Source of the DNA: Shewanella fidelis ATCC BAA-318
GTDB lineage: Bacteria > Pseudomonadota > Gammaproteobacteria > Enterobacterales > Shewanellaceae
Assembly: GCF_000518605.1 (NCBI RefSeq)
Contig: NZ_JADX01000010.1
Location: 211,473 to 275,472, forward strand
DNA length: 64,000 nt
Direction of reading: 5' to 3'
In this document: piece by piece, positions 54,090-64,000 of the stretch
Numbering within the stretch: the first letter of the stretch is position 1
Layout: each line of letters opens with the position of its first letter
Program-made: the position numbers and the translations under genes
The notes under the pieces: generated by a model
The model's database searches: none
Told to the model about the DNA's origin: nothing
Seen by the model: the letters and a program-made list of their open reading frames with translations, nothing else

Positions 54090-54207
54090 ATTATCCTCAA
54101 ACGGATAGTCAACCTTCGTCACAGAGTAGTAGATGAAAGATTCAGCAATTCGCTGTGATGACATACAATCGCAACAATTTAATCGCTAACGTTATAGGAA
54201 CAGATAG

Positions 54208-54963
54208 ATGTCAGACGACACTCCAAAGAGCACTCACTTCGGTTATAAAACCATTGAAGCAGAGAAGAAAGCAGACATGGTTGCTGGCGTATTCCATTCT
54301 GTCGCAGCAAAATACGACATTATGAATGACGTAATGTCTTTTGGTATCCACCGCATGTGGAAGCGCTTCACCATCGAGAGCGCAGGTGCACGCCCAGGCA
54401 TGAAAGTACTCGATCTTGCTGGCGGTACTGGCGACTTAACAGCTAAGTTCTCTCGCATCGTCGGTGAAACAGGCCAAGTAACACTAGCAGATATTAACGA
54501 TTCAATGCTCAAAGTTGGCCGTGAAAAGCTAAGAGACAAAGGCATTGTGGGTAATGTTAACTACGTGCAAGCTAACGCTGAAGCACTGCCTTTTCCTGAT
54601 AACCATTTCGACATTATTACCATTGCATTTGGTTTACGAAATGTGACCGATAAAGATGCTGCGATTGCATCTATGCTGCGTGTGTTAAAGCCAGGTGGCA
54701 AGCTACTGGTACTAGAGTTTTCAAGACCTCAGCATGAAATCATGCGCAAGGTTTATGACTTGTACAGCTTTAAAGTATTGCCAAAAATGGGTTCTTTGAT
54801 CACTCAAGATGCGGAAAGTTACGAGTACCTAGCAGAATCTATTCGTATGCACCCTGATCAAGAGACACTTAAGCAAATGATGGAAGCAGCAGGCTTCGAG
54901 CAAGTCAATTACACCAACATGACTGATGGTATCGTAGCTTTGCATAAAGGTTATAAATTCTGA
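54208..54963 (+). CDS. ubiE: Ubiquinone/menaquinone C-methyltransferase UbiE
   Basis: A 251-residue class I SAM-dependent methyltransferase. The SAM-binding motif is [16 protein letters not shown]; the UbiE signatures [19 protein letters not shown] and the FSRPQ segment are present. It methylates both demethylmenaquinol and a ubiquinone precursor, so it serves both respiratory quinones. It heads ubiE-ubiJ-ubiB, with spacing of 11 bases to ubiJ. Confidence 0.97.
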   Translation: MSDDTPKSTHFGYKTIEAEKKADMVAGVFHSVAAKYDIMNDVMSFGIHRMWKRFTIESAGARPGMKVLDLAGGTGDLTAKFSRIVGETGQVTLADINDSMLKVGREKLRDKGIVGNVNYVQANAEALPFPDNHFDIITIAFGLRNVTDKDAAIASMLRVLKPGGKLLVLEFSRPQHEIMRKVYDLYSFKVLPKMGSLITQDAESYEYLAESIRMHPDQETLKQMMEAAGFEQVNYTNMTDGIVALHKGYKF

Positions 54964-54974
54964 TTGGACTCGCT

Positions 54975-55598
54975 ATGTCTCGTGACCTGCCATTAATTGC
55001 CTGCGCCGCGATAGAGATCAGTTTCAATAAGCTGATCTCACAATCTCCTGAAGACTACGCTCAACAGCGTGGTCTGCATGGCAAAGTTCTCTGTATCCAA
55101 CTTTCTCAACTCAGCTGGCCAATATATTTTCTATTTGCCAAAGAGATCCAGGTTTTCTCGCATTATGAAGGTGAAGTAACAACCAAAGTTAATGCCGATG
55201 TAACCACACTGTATCAACTGACTGAAGGTGCCAACCTAACCGAGTTGATTAAACAAGATAAACTTAGCCTTGAAGGCGATTTAAATTTGCTGCAGACCTT
55301 TAGTCACTACATGCAACAAATAGACATCGACCTCGCTGAACCCTTATCTCGCTATATCGGTGATGTACCGACACACTTTATTAGCCAAGGTTTAAAGCGA
55401 GCTAAAACAGACTTAACCGATGTGCTACGCAAGACTCGCTCGCACCTAGGGCAACTGACAACAGAAGAGTATCGACTCGCTCCCCATAAGCTGGAATATA
55501 TACATTTAAGCGATAATATCGACGACCTAAGTAAAGATGTTGACTCTGTTGCCGCTCGAATTGAGCAGCTTTTTAATAGGATAAAGATGAAACCATGA
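54975..55598 (+). CDS. ubiJ: Ubiquinone biosynthesis accessory factor UbiJ (SCP2 domain)
   Basis: A 207-residue protein with an N-terminal SCP2 lipid-binding-like domain (about residues 15-115; [14 protein letters not shown] and the [14 protein letters not shown] segment) and a C-terminal helical tail. UbiJ, with UbiK, supports the soluble Ubi complex that works on hydrophobic intermediates. Its end overlaps ubiB by four bases (ATGA), showing tight coupling. Position between ubiE and ubiB confirms the call. Confidence 0.93.
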   Translation: MSRDLPLIACAAIEISFNKLISQSPEDYAQQRGLHGKVLCIQLSQLSWPIYFLFAKEIQVFSHYEGEVTTKVNADVTTLYQLTEGANLTELIKQDKLSLEGDLNLLQTFSHYMQQIDIDLAEPLSRYIGDVPTHFISQGLKRAKTDLTDVLRKTRSHLGQLTTEEYRLAPHKLEYIHLSDNIDDLSKDVDSVAARIEQLFNRIKMKP

Positions 55599-57244
55599 CA
55601 GTAAAAAGCATCAAGCGCGCTTATCACGTCATTCGTACTGCTTTGCAATATGGATTAGATGAATTAATCCCCTCTAAGTTAACGCCTTGGTACTTTAAAC
55701 TGTTAAGGGGTTGTTTTTTCTGGCTACGCAACCAACACAAAGACAAGGTTGGCGGTGAGCGCTTAAAGCTAGCAATGCAAGAGCTAGGGCCAGTTTATAT
55801 CAAGTTTGGCCAAATGCTATCCACTCGTCGTGACTTGTTATCAGATGAGTGGGCCGAAGAACTTGCTATGCTGCAAGACAGAGTACCACCATTTGACTCT
55901 GCGATTGCTCGCGCCTCAATTGAAGCAGAGCTTGGTGCGCCTATTGAAACCTTTTTCGATGACTTTGATGACACCCCTCTAGCGTCTGCATCAATTTCTC
56001 AAGTACATACCGCGACATTAAAATCAAACGGCGAAAAAGTAGTCTTAAAAGTACTACGTCCAGATGTTGAGCAAAAAGTACACGCTGATCTGTTATTAAT
56101 GACCCAATCAGCCGAGTTTTTAGAAAGCCTGCTTGGCGCTAACAATCGCCTACGTCCAGCTGAAGTGGTTGAAGATTATCGTACGACCATTGAAGGCGAA
56201 CTCAACCTCAAACTTGAAGCATTAAACGCCATTAAGCTACGTAACAACTTTATCGACTCTAATGCCCTCTATATACCGAAGATGTACGAGGAGCTATGCT
56301 TTACACGCTTAATTGTCATGGAGCGTGTTGACGGTGTACCCGTGTCCGATAAGGCAGCACTTGAAGCTCAAGGAACCAATTTAAAATTGCTGGCTGAACG
56401 TGGTGTTGAGCTGTTTTTCACTCAAGTATTCCGTGATAACTTCTTCCATGCTGATATGCATCCCGGCAATATTTTTGTAAGTCGTGAGCATCCCAACGAT
56501 CCTTTTTATATTGGCTTAGACTGCGGCATCATGGGCACATTAAGCGATGAAGATAAACGTTATCTAGCAGAGAACTTCTTAGCTTTCTTTAATCGCGACT
56601 ACCGCCGTATCGCGCAGCTGTATATCGAATCAGGTTGGGTGTCAGCCGACACCGACGTTGCAGCATTTGAACAAGCAGTAAAGGTGGTGTGCGAGCCAAT
56701 GTTCAACAAGCCACTTGATGAAATATCTTTTGGCCATGTGCTTCTTGAGCTATTCAGAACCGCACGTAAATTCGACATGGTAGTACAGCCACAATTAGTC
56801 TTACTGGAAAAAACCTTACTTTATATTGAAGGTTTAGGTCGTCAGCTATATCCGCAACTAGACTTGTGGCAAACCGCTAAACCCTTTTTAGAGCAGTGGA
56901 TGGCTGAGCAAGTTGGCCCAAAAGCGATGGCTGAAAAAGTTAAAAAACAGTTACCTTACTGGGCGGAACATCTGCCTGAGTTACCAGAACTAATTTATGA
57001 CAACCTTAAAATGGGCCGCAACCTATCTAAAAATCAAAACAATTTGTTAGATCGGTATCTCAAACATCAACAAAAAGCTCATAAAAGTAACTATCTTTTG
57101 ATTACATCGGCTGTTTTAGTGATCTGCGGCACTATTTTGTTAAACCAAGACGCTACACTATGGGCCTCTTATGGCAGTATTGGCATAGGCCTCACTCTGT
57201 GGGTGCTCGGATGGCGATCTAGACCAAAGAATCGCAAAATTTAG
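55595..57244 (+). CDS. ubiB: Ubiquinone biosynthesis protein kinase-like UbiB
   Basis: A 549-residue ABC1/ADCK/UbiB atypical kinase-like protein. Family marks: the KxGQ motif in [16 protein letters not shown], the Ala-rich loop [10 protein letters not shown], the invariant lysine segment VVLKVLRP, and [14 protein letters not shown] (catalytic loop). Two C-terminal membrane helices (about residues 500-540) anchor it. UbiB is an ATPase thought to extract quinone precursors from the membrane. Confidence 0.96.
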   Translation: MTVKSIKRAYHVIRTALQYGLDELIPSKLTPWYFKLLRGCFFWLRNQHKDKVGGERLKLAMQELGPVYIKFGQMLSTRRDLLSDEWAEELAMLQDRVPPFDSAIARASIEAELGAPIETFFDDFDDTPLASASISQVHTATLKSNGEKVVLKVLRPDVEQKVHADLLLMTQSAEFLESLLGANNRLRPAEVVEDYRTTIEGELNLKLEALNAIKLRNNFIDSNALYIPKMYEELCFTRLIVMERVDGVPVSDKAALEAQGTNLKLLAERGVELFFTQVFRDNFFHADMHPGNIFVSREHPNDPFYIGLDCGIMGTLSDEDKRYLAENFLAFFNRDYRRIAQLYIESGWVSADTDVAAFEQAVKVVCEPMFNKPLDEISFGHVLLELFRTARKFDMVVQPQLVLLEKTLLYIEGLGRQLYPQLDLWQTAKPFLEQWMAEQVGPKAMAEKVKKQLPYWAEHLPELPELIYDNLKMGRNLSKNQNNLLDRYLKHQQKAHKSNYLLITSAVLVICGTILLNQDATLWASYGSIGIGLTLWVLGWRSRPKNRKI

Positions 57245-57305
57245 CTAGACCTAAATAACCAAAGGTTCATAATAGAACCAGTATCTAAATTAAGAGGATT
57301 CATCC

Positions 57306-57575
57306 ATGGGTGGCATTAGTATTTGGCAACTTCTTATTATTGCTTTAATTGTCGTGTTATTGTTTGGAACTAAGAAGTTACGTTCACTAGGCGGCGATTT
57401 AGGTGGTGCAGTTAAGGGCTTCAAGAACGCCATGTCTTCTGAAGATGAGAAGAAGGCTTTAGAAGATAACGCAACTGACAAACCAGCTGCTGACGCTGCA
57501 AAAGTGACAGAAACTGCGAAAGTTGCAGAGACAGCTGAGAAAAAAGCTGAGTCTAAAGGCAAAGAACAGGCGTAA
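57306..57575 (+). CDS. tatA: Sec-independent translocase subunit TatA
   Basis: An 89-residue protein: N-terminal membrane helix ([18 protein letters not shown]), the [20 protein letters not shown] amphipathic helix, and a charged tail rich in Ala, Lys and Glu. TatA oligomers form the membrane-thinning pore element for folded proteins carrying twin-arginine signals. GAGG lies eight bases before the ATG. It is the first gene of tatABC, six bases before tatB. Confidence 0.96.
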   Translation: MGGISIWQLLIIALIVVLLFGTKKLRSLGGDLGGAVKGFKNAMSSEDEKKALEDNATDKPAADAAKVTETAKVAETAEKKAESKGKEQA

Positions 57576-57581
57576 TCGACT

Positions 57582-57980
57582 ATGTTCGACGGTATCGGCT
57601 TTATGGAGTTGCTGCTGATTGGGATCTTGGGCCTAGTAGTACTTGGCCCTGAAAGACTCCCAACCGCTGTGCGCTCAATTTCTAGCTGGATCCGCGCCAT
57701 GAAAAAAATGGCTAACTCAGTAAAAGACGAATTAGAGCAAGAGCTTAAAATTGAGCAACTTCACTCTGATTTGAAAAATGCAGAGAGTCAGGGGTTAAAA
57801 AACCTGTCTCCAGAGTTACAGGATTCAATCGATCAATTAAAAGAAGCGGCTCAATCTGTTAATCGTCCTTATCAAGTAGAAGACGTTCCTGCGGCGAAAG
57901 ATACTACTCCAGCCAAAGAAACCTCGACTGCAGAGACAAGCTCGACAACAAGTGCTAATTCAGACAAACCTAACGGGTAG
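57582..57980 (+). CDS. tatB: Sec-independent translocase subunit TatB
   Basis: A 132-residue protein related to TatA: membrane helix [20 protein letters not shown] with the conserved Glu at residue 8, an amphipathic helix ([16 protein letters not shown]) and a long charged tail ending in Ser/Thr-rich sequence. TatB with TatC makes the receptor for twin-arginine signal peptides. Three bases separate it from tatC. Confidence 0.95.
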   Translation: MFDGIGFMELLLIGILGLVVLGPERLPTAVRSISSWIRAMKKMANSVKDELEQELKIEQLHSDLKNAESQGLKNLSPELQDSIDQLKEAAQSVNRPYQVEDVPAAKDTTPAKETSTAETSSTTSANSDKPNG

Positions 57981-57983
57981 TCC

Positions 57984-58748
57984 ATGTCACAACAGCAGCC
58001 ATTAATCAGTCACTTGCTTGAGTTGCGAACTAAGCTACTGCGAGCAATTGGTAGTGTGCTTTTTGTGTTTATTTGTTTGGTGTACTGGGCCAACGATATC
58101 TACCATTATATGGCCACTCCTTTGATGCAGGCACTGCCTGAATCAAGCAGTATGATTGCAACTGACGTTGCAGCGCCATTTTTTGCCCCTTTTAAATTGA
58201 CATTGGTGCTATCGTTTTTTGTAGCGATTCCCTATGTCCTTTATCAAGTGTGGTCATTCGTTGCACCAGGCCTTTATAAGCATGAAAAACGTTTGGTTAT
58301 GCCACTGCTTGCAAGCAGTACATTATTGTTCTATTTAGGTATCGCTTTTGCCTACTATATCGTATTCCCTGTTGTATTCGGGTTCTTTACTAGCGTTGCA
58401 CCGGTTGGTGTAGAAGTCGCTACCGATATCAGTAGTTACCTAAGCTTTATTCTAAAACTGTTTTTTGCTTTTGGTTTAGCCTTTGAGATCCCTGTTGCGG
58501 TCGTACTGCTTTGCTGGGCTGGCGTAACAACGCCTGAAGATCTTAAAGAAAAACGTCCATATATCGTGGTTGGCGCATTCGTCATTGGTATGCTGCTTAC
58601 GCCACCAGATATCATCTCGCAAACAATGTTAGCTGTGCCAATGCTAATTCTGTTTGAAGGTGGGTTAATCGCCGCACGTTTTTATAGTAAAGGCAATGAG
58701 GATGATGAGGACGAAAACCACGATGAACAGAAAGAATCTGAATCGTAA
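57984..58748 (+). CDS. tatC: Sec-independent translocase subunit TatC
   Basis: A 254-residue protein with six membrane helices. The N-terminal [15 protein letters not shown] and the first periplasmic loop region [20 protein letters not shown] are typical; LYKHEKR carries the conserved charged loop and the C-terminus is acidic ([16 protein letters not shown]). TatC recognises the twin-arginine signal. It is followed by a terminator, so the exported protein and tatD downstream are probably separate. Confidence 0.96.
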   Translation: MSQQQPLISHLLELRTKLLRAIGSVLFVFICLVYWANDIYHYMATPLMQALPESSSMIATDVAAPFFAPFKLTLVLSFFVAIPYVLYQVWSFVAPGLYKHEKRLVMPLLASSTLLFYLGIAFAYYIVFPVVFGFFTSVAPVGVEVATDISSYLSFILKLFFAFGLAFEIPVAVVLLCWAGVTTPEDLKEKRPYIVVGAFVIGMLLTPPDIISQTMLAVPMLILFEGGLIAARFYSKGNEDDEDENHDEQKESES

Positions 58749-58772
58749 TTAGCTTTTTAGTCATCTTTTCAA

Positions 58773-58816
58773 AAGGTATTATCCCGTGCTTATTAAGCTC
58801 AGATAATACCTTTTTT
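58773..58816 (+). terminator. Rho-independent terminator after tatC
   Basis: An 11-bp stem (AAGGTATTATC with GATAATACCTT), 18-base loop, then T residues. Confidence 0.85.
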
Positions 58817-58919
58817 GTTTTTAAGGCTAATTTGTAAACTGACTTTACGGTGTTAATTAAGCCAATAAAATGTAAAATCCCCTACAAGCCTGCTTAATAA
58901 AAATAAAAGGAAGTTACAG

Positions 58920-59423
58920 ATGAACAAGCCTCGTTTAATGCTACTAAGCCTCACATCATTATTAATTTCGTCTACAGCCAATGCATCGTTAGAAACTCAA
59001 CTTACCCAGTGCGCTGCGGTTCAAGATAAGCTAGAACGCCTAATTTGTTACGACAAAATCTCATCTTCTTTAAGTTCGAAAACCAAAATAAGCAGCACAA
59101 CAGAAACCATAGCTGCTGCAGCGCCAACGGCCGCTGCTACAACTACAGCTATAGCAAGCAATCCAAGTGAAGATTTTGGCCAGATTTATAAAACTGAAGA
59201 TACGATTGAAAAGATACAACTGCAAATAAAATCAATAGCGAAAGATCCTAGAGGCGTTCTTAAAATATCTTTTACGAATGGCCAGGTCTGGAAGCAAACA
59301 GATACAACAAGACTAAAGCTTAAAGATGGCCAAACCGTATATATCGAAAAAGCAGCGTTAGGCTCATTTATGCTAGGCACCGATGGTCGCAATACAACAA
59401 TTCGAGTGAAGCGCTTAAAATAA
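58920..59423 (+). CDS. Exported protein of unknown function (LICYD motif)
   Basis: A 167-residue protein with a signal peptide (cut after about residue 22, TANA). Next comes a short cysteine-containing motif (QLTQCAAVQDKLERLICYDK), a low-complexity Ala/Thr-rich stretch (about residues 60-82) and a C-terminal beta-rich domain (VLKISFTNGQVWKQTDTTRL). The two-cysteine LICYD start resembles small periplasmic proteins of the VasI/TagO kind, but nothing else of type VI secretion is near. It shares one base with the tatD start (TAATG). Function unknown. Confidence 0.75.
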   Translation: MNKPRLMLLSLTSLLISSTANASLETQLTQCAAVQDKLERLICYDKISSSLSSKTKISSTTETIAAAAPTAAATTTAIASNPSEDFGQIYKTEDTIEKIQLQIKSIAKDPRGVLKISFTNGQVWKQTDTTRLKLKDGQTVYIEKAALGSFMLGTDGRNTTIRVKRLK

Positions 59424-60216
59424 TGCCGCAATACATGGATATAGCTGTCAACTTGGTTGGCAGCTCTTTAGAAAAAGATATTCAACGTGTAGTTGATGAT
59501 GCTGCGATACATTCTGTCACCTCTATGGTTGTTATTGGCAGCCATATTGATGAAAGCAAGCAAGCGATAGAACTCTGTAAACAGTTTCCTAATCAGCTTT
59601 ATAGCACTGCAGGTGTTCATCCTCACCATGCAAGTCAATGGCAGCCTGATAGCCTCGATACCTTGAAAGAGCTAAGCCAAGCATCATGTGTATTGGCAAT
59701 AGGTGAGTGCGGCCTTGATTATAATAGAGACTTCTCTCCTCGCGAGATGCAGCGCAAAGCCTTTGCAGAGCAGTTAGCCCTCGCAGTTGAATTACAAATG
59801 CCGGTACTGATGCATGAACGTGACGCACATGAGGATTTCTTGGCGATCTTAAAAGAGTTCCGTAGCGAACTACCAGCAGCATTATTACATTGCTTTACTG
59901 GCAATAAACAATCATTAGACGCCTATATAGGACAAGATCTGTATCTTGGAGTCACTGGCTGGGTGTGCGATGAGCGCCGCGGGCAAGAACTAGCTTCTAT
60001 CGTTGCTGATATACCAAACGATAGAATATTGATTGAAACTGATAGCCCTTATCTTTTACCGAGAAGTATGCGACCGAAGCCTAAGTCGAGTAAAAATGAA
60101 CCTAAGTACTTACCCTATATCGCACAATATATTGCAACACTCAAGGCGCAGAGCCTTGAAGACTTTGCTGCACAAACTTATTTAAATAGTCGTACTTTTT
60201 TTGGTTTAAAAAATTA

Positions 60217-60217
<1 letters not shown>
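59423..60217 (+). CDS. tatD: TatD-family metal-dependent DNase
   Basis: A 264-residue TIM-barrel metal hydrolase. TatD marks: YMDIAVNLVGSSLEKD at the start (without the HxD of other family members, as in E. coli TatD), STAGVHPHHAS, AIGECGLDYNRDF and LIETDSPYLLPR. Acts as a 3'-5' exonuclease on DNA and RNA in repair and DNA fragmentation; it is not needed for Tat export despite the name. Its stop shares one base with the next gene start (TAATG). Confidence 0.94.
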
Positions 60218-63125
<2,908 letters not shown>

Positions 63126-63152
63126 ACTCTTCTTACACGATATAGAAACGAG

Positions 63153-63180
63153 AAAGCCAGAGAACCTCTCTGGCTTTTTT
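63153..63180 (+). terminator. Rho-independent terminator after hemB
   Basis: Perfect 10-bp stem AAAGCCAGAG with CTCTGGCTTT around a five-base loop, followed by T residues. Confidence 0.93.
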
Positions 63181-63231
63181 ATATCGCAAGACTAGCCTCA
63201 CACGTAAAAGCACCATATATACTGATAGCCC

Positions 63232-63279
63232 TATTCTAGATAAGTTAGCGTTCAGTATTTTACAAACGCCCAAACGCAA
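63232..63279. repeat. 48-bp direct repeat, copy 1
   Basis: Begins TATTCTAGATAAGTTAGCGT and ends CCCAAACGCAA; identical over 48 bases to 63611-63658 in the same orientation. The copies are 379 bases apart. On the minus strand each lies downstream of a 5S-tail copy. Confidence 0.95.
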
Positions 63280-63336
63280 CTGCCCTCTATCCCATCCATA
63301 GCATTAGAAGTTAAACACTTTCTCACTTAATTTAAA

Positions 63337-63384
63337 GTCTGGAAATGACCTACTCTCGTAGTTCGCACAGCGAACACATGGGGG
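63337..63384 (-). repeat. 5S rRNA 3'-end remnant, copy 1 (split)
   Basis: 63337-63357 and 63376-63384 together match, as reverse complement, the last ~30 nt of Shewanella 5S rRNA as I recall it (minus-strand reading ending in the CATTTCCAGAC variant). Between them lies an 18-base insert (63358-63375) containing the hairpin GTTCGC-ACA-GCGAAC. Confidence 0.6.
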
Positions 63385-63457
63385 TGAAAGTGAGGCGCTT
63401 TGAATACGCAGTATTCAGACTCGCTTGAACGCGGAGAAGCTTGCCTTCGAAGCAGGA
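63361..63457. repeat. 97-bp repeat, copy 1
   Basis: Matches 63885-63981 at 94 of 97 positions, same orientation. Contains hairpins GTTCGC-ACA-GCGAAC and GAATAC-GCA-GTATTC (63402-63416). Confidence 0.93.
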
Positions 63458-63458
63458 G

Positions 63459-63511
63459 GCAAGGCACACGGATGTGCCGAATGCCAGAAACGCATGGATG
63501 CAGTTTCAGGT
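63459..63511. repeat. 53-base hairpin module present only in copy 1
   Basis: Carries GGCACA-CGGA-TGTGCC (63463-63478) and a nested GAAAC-GCAT-GG-ATGC-A-GTTTC (63487-63507). In the second repeat copy the same position holds only two bases, and both copies then resume with the CCCGC...GCGGG hairpin (63512-63527 and 63985-64000). Confidence 0.8.
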
Positions 63512-63610
63512 CCCGCTCAGCGGCGGGGCGACGTCGACTCTTTACCACTAAGAATGGCATTTATGCCGACTACCTACCTTAAGTGAAGCAGCCACCTTTA
63601 CGGGTAGCTG

Positions 63611-63658
63611 TATTCTAGATAAGTTAGCGTTCAGTATTTTACAAACGCCCAAACGCAA
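63611..63658. repeat. 48-bp direct repeat, copy 2
   Basis: Identical to 63232-63279. Directly followed (plus strand) by the terminator at 63658-63684. Confidence 0.95.
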
Positions 63659-63684
63659 AAAAGCCACCTTAATAAGGTGGCTTC
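63658..63684 (-). terminator. Probable rRNA operon terminator
   Basis: GCCACCTT-AAT-AAGGTGGC, with six T residues following on the minus strand. It lies about 16 bases beyond the 3' end of 5S-tail copy 2 in the minus direction, just where an rRNA operon terminator is expected. Confidence 0.75.
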
Positions 63685-63699
63685 TTCACTTAATTTAAA

Positions 63700-63798
63700 G
63701 CCTGGAAATGGCCAGCTTCGAGCAAGCTCTCCGCGTTCACCCCTTGCATCAAACTTCGTTTGATAAGCACAAGGGCTTCACCCTACTCCACATGGGAA
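63700..63798 (-). repeat. 5S rRNA 3'-end remnant, copy 2 (split by hairpin cluster)
   Basis: GCCTGGAAATGGCC (63700-63713) and CCTACTCCACATGGGAA (63782-63798) are the two parts of the 5S tail in reverse complement. The 68-base insert between them contains AGCTT-CGAGC-AAGCT (63714-63728) and a nested hairpin, CCCTTG...CAAGGG enclosing ATCAAAC-TTC-GTTTGAT (63741-63775). Confidence 0.6.
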
Positions 63799-63864
63799 CT
63801 GAACCTCACTGCGTTCGGGCTTTTTATTTCCCCATGTTCGTTCGGTCATCTTTCGTTATTTAGC

Positions 63865-63908
63865 GCCTGGAAATGTCCTACTCGGTTCGCGCAGCGAACA
63901 CATGGGGG
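63865..63908 (-). repeat. 5S rRNA 3'-end remnant, copy 3 (split)
   Basis: GCCTGGAAATGTCCTACTC (63865-63883) and ACATGGGGG (63900-63908) flank a 16-base insert with the hairpin GTTCGC-GCA-GCGAAC (63885-63899). Two bases of the 5S tail are missing at the insertion point compared with copy 1. Confidence 0.6.
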
Positions 63909-63981
63909 TGAAAGTGAGGTGCTTTGAATACGCAGTATTCAGACTCGCTTGAACGCGGAGAAGCTTGCCTTCGAAGCCGGA
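63885..63981. repeat. 97-bp repeat, copy 2
   Basis: Matches 63361-63457 with three substitutions. One falls in the hairpin triloop (ACA versus GCA); the stem is unchanged. Confidence 0.93.
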
Positions 63982-64000
63982 GACCCCGCTCAGCGGCGGG

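Larger units (their letters stand above)
63181..64000. other. Non-coding, repeat- and hairpin-rich flank of a probable rRNA operon
   Basis: No credible protein gene lies here; the two short open frames of 60-77 codons span palindromes and repeats. The stretch holds three interrupted 5S-tail copies, two copies each of a 48-bp and a 97-bp repeat, one probable terminator, and a string of short hairpins listed separately. It probably represents the decayed or duplicated 3' end of an rRNA operon on the minus strand that begins beyond the window. Confidence 0.65.

Noticed and set aside
63327..63582. Two opposite open frames of 60-77 codons between hemB and the window end
   Set aside because: They run through palindromes and the 97-bp repeat, have no ribosome site, and the residues are biased to Arg, Ser and Cys. 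They are best read as by-products of non-coding repeats.

Overview
The window looks like about 64 kb of a Shewanella-type gammaproteobacterial chromosome. This rests on protein families, on the order of the mannose-sensitive haemagglutinin (MSHA) pilus locus, and on clusters such as mreBCD-maf-rng-yhdP, hslVU, ubiEJB-tatABC and hemB. No phage, insertion sequence, CRISPR array or tRNA gene was recognised. Most of it is core chromosome. The only clearly accessory-looking DNA is the last ~700 bases.

Layout: (1) 1-4418, minus strand: an export system of outer-membrane factor, periplasmic adaptor and two ABC-2 type permeases; the last gene runs off the left edge. (2) 4610-16110, minus: tldD, a nitrilase-family amidase, yhdP, rng, maf, mreD, mreC and mreB, covering cell shape, envelope and RNA turnover. 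(3) 16283-37052, minus: a complete MSHA type IV pilus locus (mshI, I2, J, K, L, M, N, E, G, F, B, A, A2, C, D, O, P, Q) with the csrD-like mshH upstream. It has two tandem major pilins and a strong terminator behind them. (4) 37209-40710, minus: a short malic enzyme, a secreted thermonuclease, ribosomal protein L31 and a FimV-like LysM protein. (5) 41054-49169, plus: priA, argS, ftsN, hslV, hslU, a DUF971 protein and deoD. A good heat-shock promoter precedes hslV. (6) 49243-51988, minus: a CRP-family regulator, a VC2487-type glycosyltransferase, a PAP2 phosphatase and a small membrane protein. (7) 52327-63125, plus: rraA, hutG, ubiE-ubiJ-ubiB, tatA-tatB-tatC, an exported protein, tatD, a membrane diguanylate cyclase and hemB.

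(8) 63181-64000 is non-coding and repeat-rich. It holds three partial copies of what I recognise as the 3' end of 5S rRNA on the minus strand, each split by a different short palindromic insert. It also has a 48-bp perfect direct repeat, a 97-bp near-perfect repeat, and a terminator placed where an rRNA operon would end. I infer that an rRNA operon on the minus strand lies just beyond the right edge. This hairpin-rich remnant array is the least ordinary part of the window.

Functional links: several genes point to cyclic-di-GMP control of attachment (MshE with an MshEN-type N-terminus, the degenerate GGDEF/EAL protein MshH/CsrD, a GGDEF enzyme at 60217). Three genes act on RNA turnover or its control (rng, mshH/csrD, rraA). 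Envelope biogenesis is heavily represented (mre genes, yhdP, ftsN, tat). All functional calls come from reading translated sequence and recalled family knowledge; no database search was run.
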